A stretch of 64,000 nucleotides of DNA. Source: Ectobius pallidus. Its lineage: Eukaryota > Arthropoda > Insecta > Blattodea > Ectobiidae. The position numbers and the translations under genes are program-made. Positions 44,503 through 55,554 of the stretch are shown here, in pieces. The stretch covers positions 3,836,530 to 3,900,529 of the forward strand of contig CAXKWD010000006.1 of NCBI GenBank assembly GCA_964059195.1, written 5' to 3'. Position 1 is the stretch's first letter. Each line of letters opens with the position of its first letter. Under the pieces are notes generated by a model. That model was given only the letters and a program-made list of their open reading frames with translations. It was not told the DNA's origin and made no database searches.

Positions 44503-45340
44503 TTGTTTATTGGCCCCCCCCTGCCAAAATTTCTGCGGACGCCCATGCTCAGATGCTGGAGGTTTTATACAGTGAAGAAACATGGTATTACGTTGAAATC
44601 TATTAATCCATTCCGTAGGGATTGCAAAATCAGATTCAGGGCATTTTCTAATCTGCCAACTAATTTTAGGGGTAACACTGTCTTGAACCATTCTACGGAT
44701 GACATTAATCCATTCATCTCCCAGGTCACCCTCGTAATTATTAACACATTTGTCCTGATTACTGGCAATATGTACAGCTTCACATATCTTTCTCTTAATC
44801 AAGTCCCTCTCAACTTTCACCACTTCCATGTCTTTAATGCTGTGCTTTAAGGAGACCATATGTTGGCTAAATCCTGTGTTAGTCTTCATATTTCGAATGT
44901 CCCTAGCATGCTCCTGGAGACTGATTTTAAAAGTTCTCCCAGTTTCCCCAAAATATACTCCATCCCAGTCATCACAAAGAACAGAGTAGACCCCAGGGGC
45001 ATCAAGAAGGTTCTTTTTACAACCTGCTTTTTTATGCTGTGAGAAAATACTCTCCAAAGTTCTCCCCACTTTAAAGGCAGGTTTTAAACCAAATTTACAC
45101 AGCACATTGCCAAAATTCTGGCTAACACCTGGTTTGTAGGTAACACGTATTTATCCGTGGGTTTTTTTTTTCTTTTTTCATTGTATGCTCCACACTCGCT
45201 TTTCTCCAAATCCTTTCTATAAATTTCCCAGTGTACCCATTAATTTTTGCTAGCCTAAGTATGTTTTTCTTTTCTTCAAACAGATCTACAGGATTATTAC
45301 AGATTTTTAGGGCTCTAGTGACAAAGTTTTTCCACACATT
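44503..45340 (-). pseudogene. Penelope-like element B, RT end and GIY-YIG endonuclease (frameshifted)
   Basis: The frame 45337-45122 gives the post-RT segment (NFVTRALKICNNPVDLFEEKK, KINGYTGKFIERIW). The frame 45105-44467 gives the linker (CKFGLKPAFKVGRTLESIFS) and the GIY-YIG nuclease: PGVYSVLCDDWDGVYFGETGRTF, ICEAVHIASNQDKCVNN (Glu and Asn). The two frames are joined by a shift near 45110. The last codons run into flanking repeat DNA, so the true C-terminus is uncertain. The 3' end merges with a gggcgtccgcag...gggggggcc segment at 44510-44545. Confidence 0.88.
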
Positions 45341-47956
45341 TGTAATGGCTGAAATTTAATTTACCTCTCTTTTCTTTCTAAATTCTTTGCTATTGTAATG
45401 CTTGAGATTTAAATTACCTCTCTTTTCTTACTAAGTTCTTTGCTGTTACGTTTCTAGTACGCTGTCGCGCTCTCGTGGGGAATCGGGGTATCTCTCTTCC
45501 TTAGACTCTCTCCTCAGACCCGCCGAGTGAGTTGATCTGTGTGGTTGAAGGAGAGCCGCTCTGGAGATTTCCCGGTTCGTCAGTGTGAGTACCGATATAC
45601 CTTACTATGGCGTAAGCATAAATTCTTTCTGTGCCTTCAGCACTGTTTCAGAATAAAGAAAATGAGAGAGGTAATATCATTCTAAGACTATTAATGGACC
45701 AGTTTTAAGGATTACGTACTATTATTATGTAAGCTAATAGTTGTGTAGGGTACCCTCTTCTGATCGGTTAACCACAATCAGGATGTTAAAGTACCAGTTT
45801 GAGTAGATCACCCCATGTTGAAATTAATATTAGCGTCCATGTTTCATTTTACGTTTTGGTAAGCGTAGCAATGGAATTACCCATGCGTCCAGAAAGATCT
45901 AGTAATTCTGCCCATATGTTAAATTATATTTTGCTTACGTAAGACTCATGGCCGTACCGATCAAATTACATTAGCTCTGGCAACGCCCACTTCTGTAAAT
46001 TAATATTCTCAGCCTCTATAATTTATCTTTGATTCTGGAGTCAGATTAAATTTCAGATGTTATTTATTGTACATTTAATAGCTGTTTTCAGTACAAACAA
46101 GGTAGCCATCTTAAATGGCTTCTCATCAGTAATAGTTATTGTCTATAGCCAGATTTTGTGAGGCCTACCTTTTCTAGCTTCAACTCAAATTATTCTTAAC
46201 TCCTTATATTATCAATAACCATGTAGTATTGGGTTTAATTTATGTCATTCTTAACTATTGTGTGCAGGCAGTAATCTGGTGACTATTTTGAGCGATGTAA
46301 AGATACTATTTTGGGGAAATTAATTTCACTAACTGAAATTTGAAGTATATAATATAAATTTGTCATTACATTGGGAAAGAGTTAGATTTACCCCAATCTA
46401 TTTGTGGTCATTTCCATTCTGCTTAAATAGAATTTCGGGTTGTGATTTGTTAGCACTTATACCCTCTTTGAGTGTAAATTATTAGGCTACTTAACTTCCC
46501 ATTTTTATTTTCAGTCTTATTCGGCATTTAAAGTATTGAAGCTATTTGAGTAGCATAATCTTGATTTATGTAGGCCTAAAATGTTTATATCATAGTTCAA
46601 TTCGTGGGCTGTCTGGTCTAATATCTTTGTAATTCTGTTGTTTAATTTGAGCCTTGCTAGGCCTAATCATTTCCAGTGTAGGCTATACGCTTATAGATAT
46701 CAAACTGATTTATACTTGCTTTATCTAAAATTTATTAGTTTATTTAAATTATTCTGCTTCAGCTTTATGACATTCTTATTATTATAATCTTCCTAGGCCT
46801 ATTGGTTACTACATTAATATTTCTTGCCTTTCATATTTTTCGAAATTTATTCTAGGCCTATTCGTTACTACATTAATATTTCTTGCCTTTCATATTTTTC
46901 GAAATTTATTCTAGGCCTATTGGTTGCTACATTAACATTTCTTATCTTACATTATTCTAAATTCATTATAGGCCTATTGTTTGCCATATGAATATTTTGT
47001 CTCTTACATTTTTCTAAATTCATTATAGGCCTATCGTTTTGGAATTTTAGTATTTTTTGTGCTTTACAGTTTTCTAAATTTTCCTGGAGGCCTTTTGTTC
47101 TGGAACATTAGCATTGGTATCTTGTACATTTTTCTAAATTTATTTTTGGGTTACTATTCCCTATTAGAATTTATATTTGGTGCCTTCTGCTTATTAATAT
47201 TTTCCGACCCTTCTGGTCGTTTTCTTGTGCTACAACTTGTTGATTTATCCATGCTTGAGCATTATGTATACATACTACTGCCTGCGTAAGTTTTCTGACA
47301 TATTCACTCATCTATCCTCCAGTCTATGATAGGTTGCTATCCTATTTATAGTTCGCTGCCTGAGTTTATTATGATTCAAAGTACTTAATGGTTATTAATT
47401 AACTTCATGTACCTGATACTAGATATATAAATTATTGGGAAGGGGTTTTGCTGGATAGGAACTTGTAGGTCTTGAGATTTGACTATATATTGGTTGTTAT
47501 AGATTTATTTTTTAAATATGGTATACAATATTTAACTTAAGATTTCAGTGATTATTTATGGTTGTGCAGTTTTCTGCTTTTATGAGAATTGTAGATTCCT
47601 ATTTATTAAAATTGTTACTCTGTTTTGAATTTTCACTGTTTTCTATGGTGCATATTATCCTGCCCTCTACTCTGCCTTGGTCTGGAGAATTCGATCTCCC
47701 TCTGTGGGCATTTCCTCACGCTTCTTCTAAACTTGATAAATTTCCTGTGGAAAAGAGATTAGGGTTCTTATAAATTATTTGATTATATAAATATTACCCT
47801 ATATTTCTAGTTACATTTAAATCTTTAACCTACTTTGGAAGATATTTAATTACACTATCTGGTTAGGTTAATAGATTACCTTTGCTGTTTTCCTGTTATT
47901 TAGCAACGCTTATATAAATAACTTATATAACCTAACACTATTCATCGTTGCACATT
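45335..47956. mobile_element. unclassified 2.6-kb insertion in PLE B (with 6-bp TSDs)
   Basis: cacatt at 45335-45340 and 47951-47956 bound 45341-47950. Joining the flanks keeps the PLE frame at a conserved segment, which argues for insertion, not intron. The ends (tgtaatgg... / ...catcgttg) are not inverted repeats nor TG...CA. The first 53 bp are tandemly repeated (45341-45393, 45394-45446). No ORF exceeds 76 codons. Confidence 0.65.
46792..47155. repeat. tandem repeat, about 60 bp period
   Basis: Six or so units of the type taggcctattggttactaca, ttaatatttcttgcctttca and tatttttcgaaatttattc, more diverged to the right. The first two units are almost identical. Confidence 0.8.
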
Positions 47957-48881
47957 AGATTTAGTTCCATGAAAATGTGCTGATTTATTATGGATATATT
48001 GTTCACTTTTGTTAGGTTTCCTGTACACACCGGTGAACACTCGGGAGCGACGAAGCAAATTCGTAAGCCGAGAAAATTTATACAATTGTTAACAGATTTT
48101 TCGATAGTGAAGTTGATACGACTATGACATCTTCCAAACTCCGCTAATAAGTCATTCGAAATGTCACCATTAGTAATCACAAGGGCATCGATCACATATT
48201 GTAAATACATAACCACACTTTCCACATTTTTAGTGATAATAGGATTCTCTAGATAGTACATGAATATGTCGGACACAAAGCCCGAAACAGGGTTGCCCAT
48301 TGCCAAACCCTCGTCTTGAGAGTATATTATACCATCGAAAATAAAGACATTATAGTTGGTACAAGCAGCATACCATCTACTGTATTCGTTAGCCACAATC
48401 GAGTCAACACCTTCCCCTGTTAACCAACGGAAAAGGTACTCGCCAGATAAGGCACGTGGGATAGGCTACTTGGATATAGGGATACCACATCAAGGCTGAA
48501 TACACACATGTCGTTGTCGACATTCAGTCTATCCAATTTATTCCTAACCTCTAACAAATTTTCAATCGACCATTTTGTTCTCGGTCTAATTTTCGTAAGT
48601 CTTTCAACCAACAACTTAGCAAGGACGTACGCAGGGTGGTTATACATGGGAATAATCGGCCTGAACGGTACACCCACTTTATGCATTTTGGGGAGCCCAT
48701 AACACAAAGGTAATTGGGCTTTTTCATTGCGCAGTTTACTTTTTCCATCGTCACTAATGGTGATGCTCGATTCAATAACTTTCGCTACATCCCTTTGTAT
48801 TTTACTAATCGGGTTGTGAGGAAGAACAGAATGCCATAATGGAACTTTGCGCCCCATGCTGCTCCCCTTTCCACTCGCCAC
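47957..48881 (-). pseudogene. Penelope-like element B, reverse transcriptase N-terminal part (frameshifted)
   Basis: The frame 48881-48420 has LPLCYGLPKMHKVGVPFRPI, a Penelope RT hallmark, and FSLDVVSLYPS (catalytic Asp). The frame 48396-47938 has GLAMGNPVSGFVSDIFM and VMYLQYVIDALV, the active-site block in which the first Asp of Y-x-D-D is replaced (YVID). A further shift near 48030 is needed to keep homology (VYRKPNKSE). The 5' part of the element is missing beyond about 48890. The copy is dead. Confidence 0.87.
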
Positions 48882-48889
48882 TCGCCTGG

Positions 48890-49165
48890 CCGCTTCCCCG
48901 CTTGGCTGCTTCCCGCGTGCCGCCTGCTCCGCATACCTTATTCATGCCTGTAGCCGTTGCTCAACGCCGGTAATGCATAATTGCAATTGATATGTCACTA
49001 ATATTTCACAATAAAGAAAGCCCCTTGCACCTCCACATAATATTCCACAATTATAAAAACGACCCCTCCAACAAAATAGACTATTTCACAATAAAAAAAT
49101 TACCCTTGTACCATACATAATATTTCATAATTACAAAAAAACGCTGTATTATAACATAAAATCTG
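48890..49165. repeat. AT-rich segment with a diverged 55-65 bp repeat
   Basis: aatatttcacaataaa, aatattccacaattataaaa, actatttcacaataaaaaaa and aatatttcataattacaaaa recur at 48990-49140, each followed by a short C-rich stretch. No coding content. Confidence 0.5.
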
Positions 49166-49169
49166 GCTT

Positions 49170-49253
49170 AATTCGAGGGCTTAGAGTCAGACAACGTTAA
49201 CTCCCATGTTGTGTTATGGGAGTTAACGTTGTCTGACTCTAAGCCCTCGAATT
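49170..49253. other. perfect 38-bp inverted repeat, 8-base loop
   Basis: Arms 49170-49207 and 49216-49253 are exact reverse complements (aattcgagggcttagagtca at the outer end), loop gttgtgtt. It would form a hairpin as RNA or a cruciform as DNA. Confidence 0.95.
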
Positions 49254-49374
49254 GATGCAGGAAAATTCCCTTGTACCAACACTACTTATAAAACCCGATT
49301 CTTGTGTTAAAACTTATGAAATCCTCCTAACATAACTCTAATATACAAAAGCTTCCTTCAGTGCTCAACATTCA

Positions 49375-49443
49375 CTCGTAGCGTAGTGGTCAAGACTCCT
49401 AGCTATAATACTAAGGGTCCCGGGTTCGAATCCCGGTCGATCC
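49375..49443 (+). repeat. tRNA-derived (SINE head-like) sequence
   Basis: tagcgtagtgg resembles box A and gggttcgaatcccgg is a perfect T-arm with box B. Acceptor and D-stem pairing are poor, so it is not a functional tRNA; a SINE head or tRNA pseudogene is likely. Confidence 0.5.
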
Positions 49444-50952
49444 AAAATTTACTATTAGGAATAGGTCTCAAATAGGTAGGTAGGGTGAAGAGGTGGTGAG
49501 AGGAAGAGAGGAAGGAGACGGGAAAGGAAGAAAAGAAGAGAAAGAAGAAATAAATTATTTTTTCTGTTTCATCAGTTCATTAAGAGATGGCGCCACCGTC
49601 GCTACTAGTAGTTCAAATACCGCCACTAGGAGGGAGTTAGAGAGTTGGAGTGAGGGACTCGCATGGGGTGCAAAGTTTGGTGTTCCCTAGTCTTTTACAT
49701 ATAATGAATAATTTCTAAATACTTAAGTCAGATTATTCACGTTCAAAGTTATCTGATATGGCATTCAATCCCTATCTTATGATTCTAGAAAGACATTTAA
49801 CTTTATTCTCTAAAGAATTTGAACTTTTCTCAGCAGCTAATTTCCTTTTCATTCTGTGTGGAAAGTTTCTACTCAATTCTGGTCAAATTTCTATTCATAT
49901 ATTTTTGTCTCCTTCACATGGGCAATGCCCCTCCTTGTTTTTAATTAATGAGTCCCCTTCTAGTGGTGATTATACGCTTTGTTCATATGACACATAAGGC
50001 AAACTACCCTCATCAGAACTTAATGGAAAAGGGTCGGGAGTCAGCTCTCTTGGTGTGTGACTTATTCTCCTCTCATTAGGTTGGACTCCTCCAAACTGTT
50101 CAGTGCTTTGGGAAAAATGTTGACAAATTTGGGAAAATATGAGTACAGCTTCATCTTCTAACATCACCTAAACCATGGAATGACGACCGTATTGCCATCA
50201 ACACAATATTTTATTTGATAATTATGTTATCATAAAAAAGCAACAAACATGCATCATCCTCGTGTAAGCTGTCTCTCCTTAGTATTGCTCCATCCCATTT
50301 TTAAAACATATTTTATCTTTGGGTGGCTTAAAACAAGAGTTCTCCATGAAAAACTAGATATTAAAAACATATTCCTTTGGAAGTTACATATAACTTTTAT
50401 GTACCTACAAAACAAAAACAAAAAACACATGATTCAGAAAGTGACTTGAATTAATCCTTCAGATTATCACGTGATGTTATTAAATTATTTGAAACGCACA
50501 CCCCATGCACCTAACTACAATGTCCATAGCTCGCAACATCATCTTTACTGATCGCAGCTCCAGCACTTCGACAGATCATCGCAGAGCCACAGGGCATATC
50601 CATATGGTATGGTGGCGCAAGTGATGATATTTCACAAGTTCAATACATTATGATGAGCACTACTGTATTGGTTTCTGTTCTGTTGCAAATATAAATCAAC
50701 GTAATTAGAATAGAGAAGAAACCTATGAATCATGGTGTATGTCCTCTTCCTAAGATAACACAAACAAGCACAAGTGGTCTTATGTACATTCTAATGCAAT
50801 ATAAATAACAACTATCTCCAACTTTTACTTTTAAGACCTGTATTAAAAGGTACACTTCTCAATATGAAGATGCATACAATTTCAATGAGAAACCACAGAC
50901 TGAACTACAAGAGTTTCTCCATCCTAAACATGGACCTTCCTACCAGTATGTG
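49444..50952. other. no recognised feature
   Basis: A purine-rich gaagagg/gaaagaag tract at 49480-49550, otherwise AT-rich with only short ORFs (66 to 79 codons) that match nothing I know. Confidence 0.5.
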
Positions 50953-51655
50953 CAGGGCCGTGGAAAGAAAGCAAGGGCCCCAGGGAAAAATTTTCCCGGG
51001 CCCTCGCCAAATATTTAATTCACTACCCAACTCGCCCTTTATAATGTATGCAACAAAAATATTATGTAATGATATTACATAATTATTAAGTGCCAGAATG
51101 GTACCGGTACTTTATGAGATTGTCTGGTAGACAGGACTGTCTGTCTGTCCATGTGCCTATAAGCCCGATAACTCAAATGCGCTTTATCGGATTTTCATAA
51201 AGCTTGGTATAGCCTACCATTTATAACGCCCATGGGACGAAGCCTATTCAGTTTGGACCAAATCGGTTAACTGATGCCGAGAAGGAAACGGAAAAATACA
51301 TTAAAATGTCCTAATTAGGAACAATTTTATCTGTATGTACCAGTTTAATCTTTTGAAAATTATGATTTTAAATGCCGAACGTTAGTGAGGCCTACTGTTG
51401 AGTCAAGAGGATTTCTGCTTCTACTTTTCAAAATAGCAATTTTTCTTCAAGATTAATCCGCTTCAGATTAACTGATGATTCCGTGTCACCGTTATACGAC
51501 AGGACAATTCAGATAAAATAAACACATAAAACATAACTTAAGCTGTTTATTGACTTATAACCAATTTTATTTTAGAGTAAATTTAGAAAGTAAAAAAATT
51601 AAACTTCGTCAGAAGGGCCCCCTTTTGGGGCCCGGGCCCCGGGGCTGCAGCCCTG
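50953..51655. mobile_element. possible DNA-transposon relic with CAGGGC ends
   Basis: Starts cagggccgtgg with gggccccaggg nearby, ends ggggctgcagccctg after gggcccgggcccc, giving a short imperfect inverted repeat. The adjacent 8-mers do not match, so no duplication supports it. The interior contains gactgtctgtctgtcc, which recalls RTE-like 3' ends in reverse. Confidence 0.35.
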
Positions 51656-51767
51656 GCTGCCCCTCCCTCTCGTCGGGTCTGCTTATGTGTGTCAGAGTCC
51701 AGTGGCCAAACTGAGATTCTACACATTCAATTGTAATAGCTTCACACATGACAAAGCATGTATATTA

Positions 51768-53540
51768 TTAAAGGTTCTTCCTCTCATGAGTAAGCATAAT
51801 ATGTCTTTTAAGAGTCCGTTTGTGGGAAAATTTCTGTGCACAGACATCACATGAAAATTCTTTTTCTCCAGTGTGAGTGAACAAATGTTCCTTGAGATGC
51901 GCTCTCCGGGTAAATTTCTTGTTACAGACATCACACGAAAACGGTTTCTGTCCGGAGTGAGTGAGCAGATGTCCTTTGATACTCCCTCTCTGGGTAAATT
52001 TCTTGTTACAGACATCACACGAAAATTCTTTCTGTCCAGTGTGACTGACTAGATGTATGTTGAGATTCCCTCTTTGGTTAAATTTCTTGTTACAGACATC
52101 ACACGAAAACGGTTTCTGTCCAGTGTGCGTGAGAAGATGTGTGTTGAGATGCCCTCTTCGGGTAAATTTCTTGTTACAGACATCACACGAAAGCGGTTTC
52201 TGTCCGGTGTGAGTGAGAAGATGTGTGTTGAGACTCCCTCTCTGGGTAAATTTCTTGTTACAAACATCACAAGAAAATGCTTCTTGCCCAGTGTGAGTGA
52301 GCAGATGTATGTTGAGAGTCCCTCTTCGGGTAAATTTCCTATTACAGACATCACACGAAAACGGTTTCTGTCCAGTGTGTGTGAGAAAATGTGTGTTGAG
52401 AATTCCTCTTCGGGTAAATTTCTTGTTACAGACATCACACGAAAACGGTTTGTGTCCGTTGTGATTGAGAAGATGTGTGTTGAGACTCCCTCTCTGGGTA
52501 AATTTCTTGTTACAGACATCACACGAAAATTCTTTCTGTCCAGTGTGAGTGAGTAGATGTAATTTGAGACTCCCTCTCTGGGTAAATTTGTTGTTACAGA
52601 CATCACACGAAAATACTTTCTGTCCAGTGTGAGTGAGTAGATGTGTGTTGAGATGCGCTCTTTGGCTAAATTTCTTGTTACAGACATCACACGAAAATGT
52701 TTTCTCTCCAGTGTGAGTGAGTAGATGTAATTTTACATCCCCTTTACGTGTAAATTTCTTGTTACAGACATCACACGTAAATTCTTTCTGTCCAGTGTGA
52801 ATGAGTAGATGTGTGTTGAGATGCCCTCTTTGGTTAAATTTCTTGTTACAGACATCACACGAAAATGTTTTCTCTCCAGTGTGAGTGAGTAGATGTAATT
52901 TTAAATTACCTTTATGTGTAAATTTCTTGTTGCAGACATCACGCGAAAATGTTTTCTCTCCAGTGTGAGTGAGTAGATGTAATTTCACATCCCCTTTACG
53001 TGTAAATTTCTTGTTACAGACAACACACGAAAATTCTTTCTGTTCAGTGTGAATGAGTAGATGTGTGTTGAGATTTCCTCTATGGATAAATTTCTTGGCA
53101 CAGAAATCACACGAAAATGCTTTCTCTCCGGTGTGAGTGAGTAGATGTGTTTTGAGATTGTCTTTTCGGTTAAATGTCTTTTTACAAATATCACATGAGA
53201 AATGTTTGTCTGGATGCTGAGTACGGCGTTGACTGTTTATAGCAGATGAGTGTGATTGCATTAGCTGATCCTCTTCATTATTCCTTCCAGAAATTCCTGA
53301 AACTTGCGATAACTTGTGAATGGAGCTGCATGCTATGGAATCCTCACTTTTGATTTCGTTTGACCCTATCGTGTCAATTAAAATGGGCACAGGTTCACAC
53401 TTTGGTTGTCTTGGAGAAAGCTCTTCCTTAATTTCAATCTTAAAATCCTCAGACTTCAGTAAAGGTTCCATTCTGTATTTCACACACAACGAAGAGTCAG
53501 AGTGGCAGTACAGAGGATTCGTAACTGACTGGCTATGCAT
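51768..53540 (-). CDS. C2H2 zinc-finger protein with 17 tandem fingers
   Basis: Probable DNA-binding transcription factor of the nucleus. An acidic N-terminal region (DFKIEIKEEL, IKSEDS) contains IKxE sites of the kind sumoylated in such proteins. It is followed by 17 fingers of pattern C-x2-C-x12-H-x3-H joined by HTG(E/Q)K(P/E)F linkers, all in 84-bp units. Finger 4 reads FSRDVC and has lost its first Cys; the last finger has a longer H-x4-H. ATG at 53540 opens the frame, but residue 24 (ATG at 53471, MEPLLKSEDFKIE) is a typical start and is preceded by a pyrimidine-rich stretch and cag, so an upstream exon is possible. No KRAB, ZAD or BTB domain is seen. This is the only non-transposon gene recognised. 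Confidence 0.85.
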   Translation of the reverse strand: MHSQSVTNPLYCHSDSSLCVKYRMEPLLKSEDFKIEIKEELSPRQPKCEPVPILIDTIGSNEIKSEDSIACSSIHKLSQVSGISGRNNEEDQLMQSHSSAINSQRRTQHPDKHFSCDICKKTFNRKDNLKTHLLTHTGEKAFSCDFCAKKFIHRGNLNTHLLIHTEQKEFSCVVCNKKFTRKGDVKLHLLTHTGEKTFSRDVCNKKFTHKGNLKLHLLTHTGEKTFSCDVCNKKFNQRGHLNTHLLIHTGQKEFTCDVCNKKFTRKGDVKLHLLTHTGEKTFSCDVCNKKFSQRAHLNTHLLTHTGQKVFSCDVCNNKFTQRGSLKLHLLTHTGQKEFSCDVCNKKFTQRGSLNTHLLNHNGHKPFSCDVCNKKFTRRGILNTHFLTHTGQKPFSCDVCNRKFTRRGTLNIHLLTHTGQEAFSCDVCNKKFTQRGSLNTHLLTHTGQKPLSCDVCNKKFTRRGHLNTHLLTHTGQKPFSCDVCNKKFNQRGNLNIHLVSHTGQKEFSCDVCNKKFTQRGSIKGHLLTHSGQKPFSCDVCNKKFTRRAHLKEHLFTHTGEKEFSCDVCAQKFSHKRTLKRHIMLTHERKNL

Positions 53541-53604
53541 GCAATCGAGTAGCCGTGATTGGCGCCATTTGGATGTCTCGACTGTTCACAAGGTCCTTGA
53601 GTGC

Positions 53605-53633
53605 CTTTTTTTTTTTTTTTTTTTTTAATTTTA

Positions 53634-53718
<85 letters not shown>
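53605..53718. repeat. poly(T) and (ATT)n microsatellite
   Basis: A T run at about 53606-53626 followed by (att)n to 53718. On the minus strand it reads as an (AAT)n tail of the neighbouring LINE relic. Confidence 0.9.
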
Positions 53719-54070
53719 GTTTTTATTGACACTTAGGTAGGCTCGGCTTACGCCGGTAACATATTGGGCAGACTCGGCCTAAGCAAGGAGTCCCCCTCTT
53801 AACTATAAGATTGCCAACATCTACAAATATTTACAACATTATGAATTACAGGACACATACAATAAATATTTACATTTACACAAATTATGTCATTGTTTCT
53901 TCATCTACTTCTTTCGGGTTCTGTCCTTCAGTACCACCAGAACTGAGGCTTGGATCTTCATGTTGTACAGTTTCATGTAGTATGAAAGTTGCTCCTAGAA
54001 ACTTTCTGACAGTGTGGCATGTGCTGAGAAGAGTAGCTTTCTGCAATTCAACGAACATGTGGGGGTGCAG
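53719..54070 (-). mobile_element. LINE relic, extreme C-terminus plus 3' UTR
   Basis: On the minus strand a frame from 54070 to a TAA at 53885-53887 reads LHPHMFVELQKATLLSTCHTV and a short acidic tail, similar to C-termini of LINE RT proteins in insects as far as I recall. A 3' UTR with caataaaaac then runs into (AAT)n at 53718. It is 5'-truncated at an (ATT)n tract. Family uncertain. Confidence 0.45.

Positions 54071-54136
<66 letters not shown>
54071..54136. repeat. (ATT)n microsatellite
   Basis: About 66 bp of pure att repeat abutting the 5' end of LINE D. Confidence 0.95.
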
Positions 54137-54186
54137 GACCTAGTTACCTATAAGTAATTTGTGCAGCAGTCTATTGTTAAACATAA

Positions 54187-55545
54187 ATGGCGCCTAGCGC
54201 TGACCTGTGCCCCTTATGTAACAAGGGGTTCCAGGGAAGGCAAAAGCACCTTTATTGCTGTGGGGGCTGTAATGCCCGTTTTCATTTGACATGTTTAAAC
54301 ATGACAGATGTTGAAGCTACCTTATACTTCAAGGAAGGAGAGAGCACTTATGTATGTGCTAAGTGCTCTCAACGCAGAAAGACAATGAGGGACGATGACA
54401 CACCAGGAAGATCAAGGTCCAACTCGGTGCCAGAAGAGCATAAAAGGTCAACAAATAACGGAGGAAGTGATCTATCGCATAATATGGCAACTGATGAAAA
54501 ATTAGAAAAAATCCTTCAGAACAGCAAGGAATCAGCTGTAGTAGTGTCAGCTATGACTGAAATGCTGACGAAGATTCTGACTGAGGTATCGGATTTAAAA
54601 GAAGAAAACAAGAGCCTTAAGAGAGAAGTGAATGAACTCAGGGAACTTCTTAAAAAATCTCCACCTCGATCTCCTCAGGAAGCCAGCACTAGTCAAGTCC
54701 AGCAACATAACATGAAAAGGGCCAACATTATCCAGCCAGCCAAATTTTCTGAAGTGGTAGCAGCCGTTAACAGGGAGAAAACTACAACTTCAACAAGTAC
54801 AACAAGCTCGACAATCAGAGAATACAGGGCCCCTGGAAGTGCTACTGGAAGTGGTGGTGCTAGTGGTGTTACAGTGACCAGTGGCAAAATCGCTAATAGT
54901 GGTGGAAATGCTACTGGCAGCATTAATGCCAGTGCTATTGTATGTGCAGTTAGTAATACTAGTGGTAACAGTGCAGATATTCCTAGTGCTGCCTCAACCA
55001 GCAATCATGTAGAAAATAGCCACGAAAATGATTTTACTGTAGTCATGAGAAAGCAAAGGGCTAAGAAGGCCCCACTAATAGGGGTGAGAAATTCCTCCTC
55101 ACTACCGGTAGTGCACAAAGCAATGAAACGCAAGGCACTTTTCGTATCAAGATTCGAGAACTCAGTTAAACCTGAGGACATAACAGAATCACTAAATAGC
55201 CAAGTCAAGTTAAGATCAGTAAAAGTGACAAGGTTAAAAACTAGATTTAACTCTTATGCTAGTTTTCATGTATCAGTTTGTGAGGAGGATTTCCCCCTCA
55301 TAAATAATACAGGCATATGGCCTAGTGGGGTACTGCTGCTGCCATTCCAAGGCCGCTTACGAGAAGATCAAATACATTCTGATTTACCGGAACAAATTAA
55401 AGCCAACAGTGAGGGAGACAACTCCACTAAGGAGGTAACTCCTGAAAAACCCAGTAATAATAGAAGCTCGCCGAAAAAAATTCTTGATACTATTTTGGCC
55501 AGAACATCTTCTAAAAGCAGCCTTGGAGGGGGCTCCACTTCTTAA
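54187..55545 (+). CDS. LINE D ORF1, PHD-finger and coiled-coil protein
   Basis: 452 codons. A C4HC3 PHD-type finger occupies residues 8-60 (Cys8, 11, 25, 28, His33, Cys36, 57, 60). A predicted coiled coil lies around 90-155 (LTEVSDLKEENKSLKREVNE). A low-complexity Ser/Thr/Gly segment follows (200-270). Then comes a conserved domain (APLIGVRNSSSLPVV, KALFVSRF, FNSYASFHVSVCEEDFPLI, GVLLLPFQGRL) also found in LINE E. By analogy ORF1 proteins bind element RNA and help reverse transcription. Stop is nine bases before ORF2. Confidence 0.88.
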   Translation: MAPSADLCPLCNKGFQGRQKHLYCCGGCNARFHLTCLNMTDVEATLYFKEGESTYVCAKCSQRRKTMRDDDTPGRSRSNSVPEEHKRSTNNGGSDLSHNMATDEKLEKILQNSKESAVVVSAMTEMLTKILTEVSDLKEENKSLKREVNELRELLKKSPPRSPQEASTSQVQQHNMKRANIIQPAKFSEVVAAVNREKTTTSTSTTSSTIREYRAPGSATGSGGASGVTVTSGKIANSGGNATGSINASAIVCAVSNTSGNSADIPSAASTSNHVENSHENDFTVVMRKQRAKKAPLIGVRNSSSLPVVHKAMKRKALFVSRFENSVKPEDITESLNSQVKLRSVKVTRLKTRFNSYASFHVSVCEEDFPLINNTGIWPSGVLLLPFQGRLREDQIHSDLPEQIKANSEGDNSTKEVTPEKPSNNRSSPKKILDTILARTSSKSSLGGGSTS

Positions 55546-55554
55546 CCCTAAAAT

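Noticed and set aside
45341..47950. Retained intron in PLE B, as reported for some Penelope elements
   Set aside because: No GT...AG at the borders and a 6-bp direct duplication flanks the segment, so an insertion fits better.
50953..51655. Confident hAT call from CAGGGC ends
   Set aside because: Flanking 8-mers (agtatgtg and gctgcccc) do not match, so only a low-confidence relic is listed.
52049..52690. 213-codon ORF and others overlapping the zinc-finger gene
   Set aside because: Periodic off-frame shadows of the 84-bp finger repeat.
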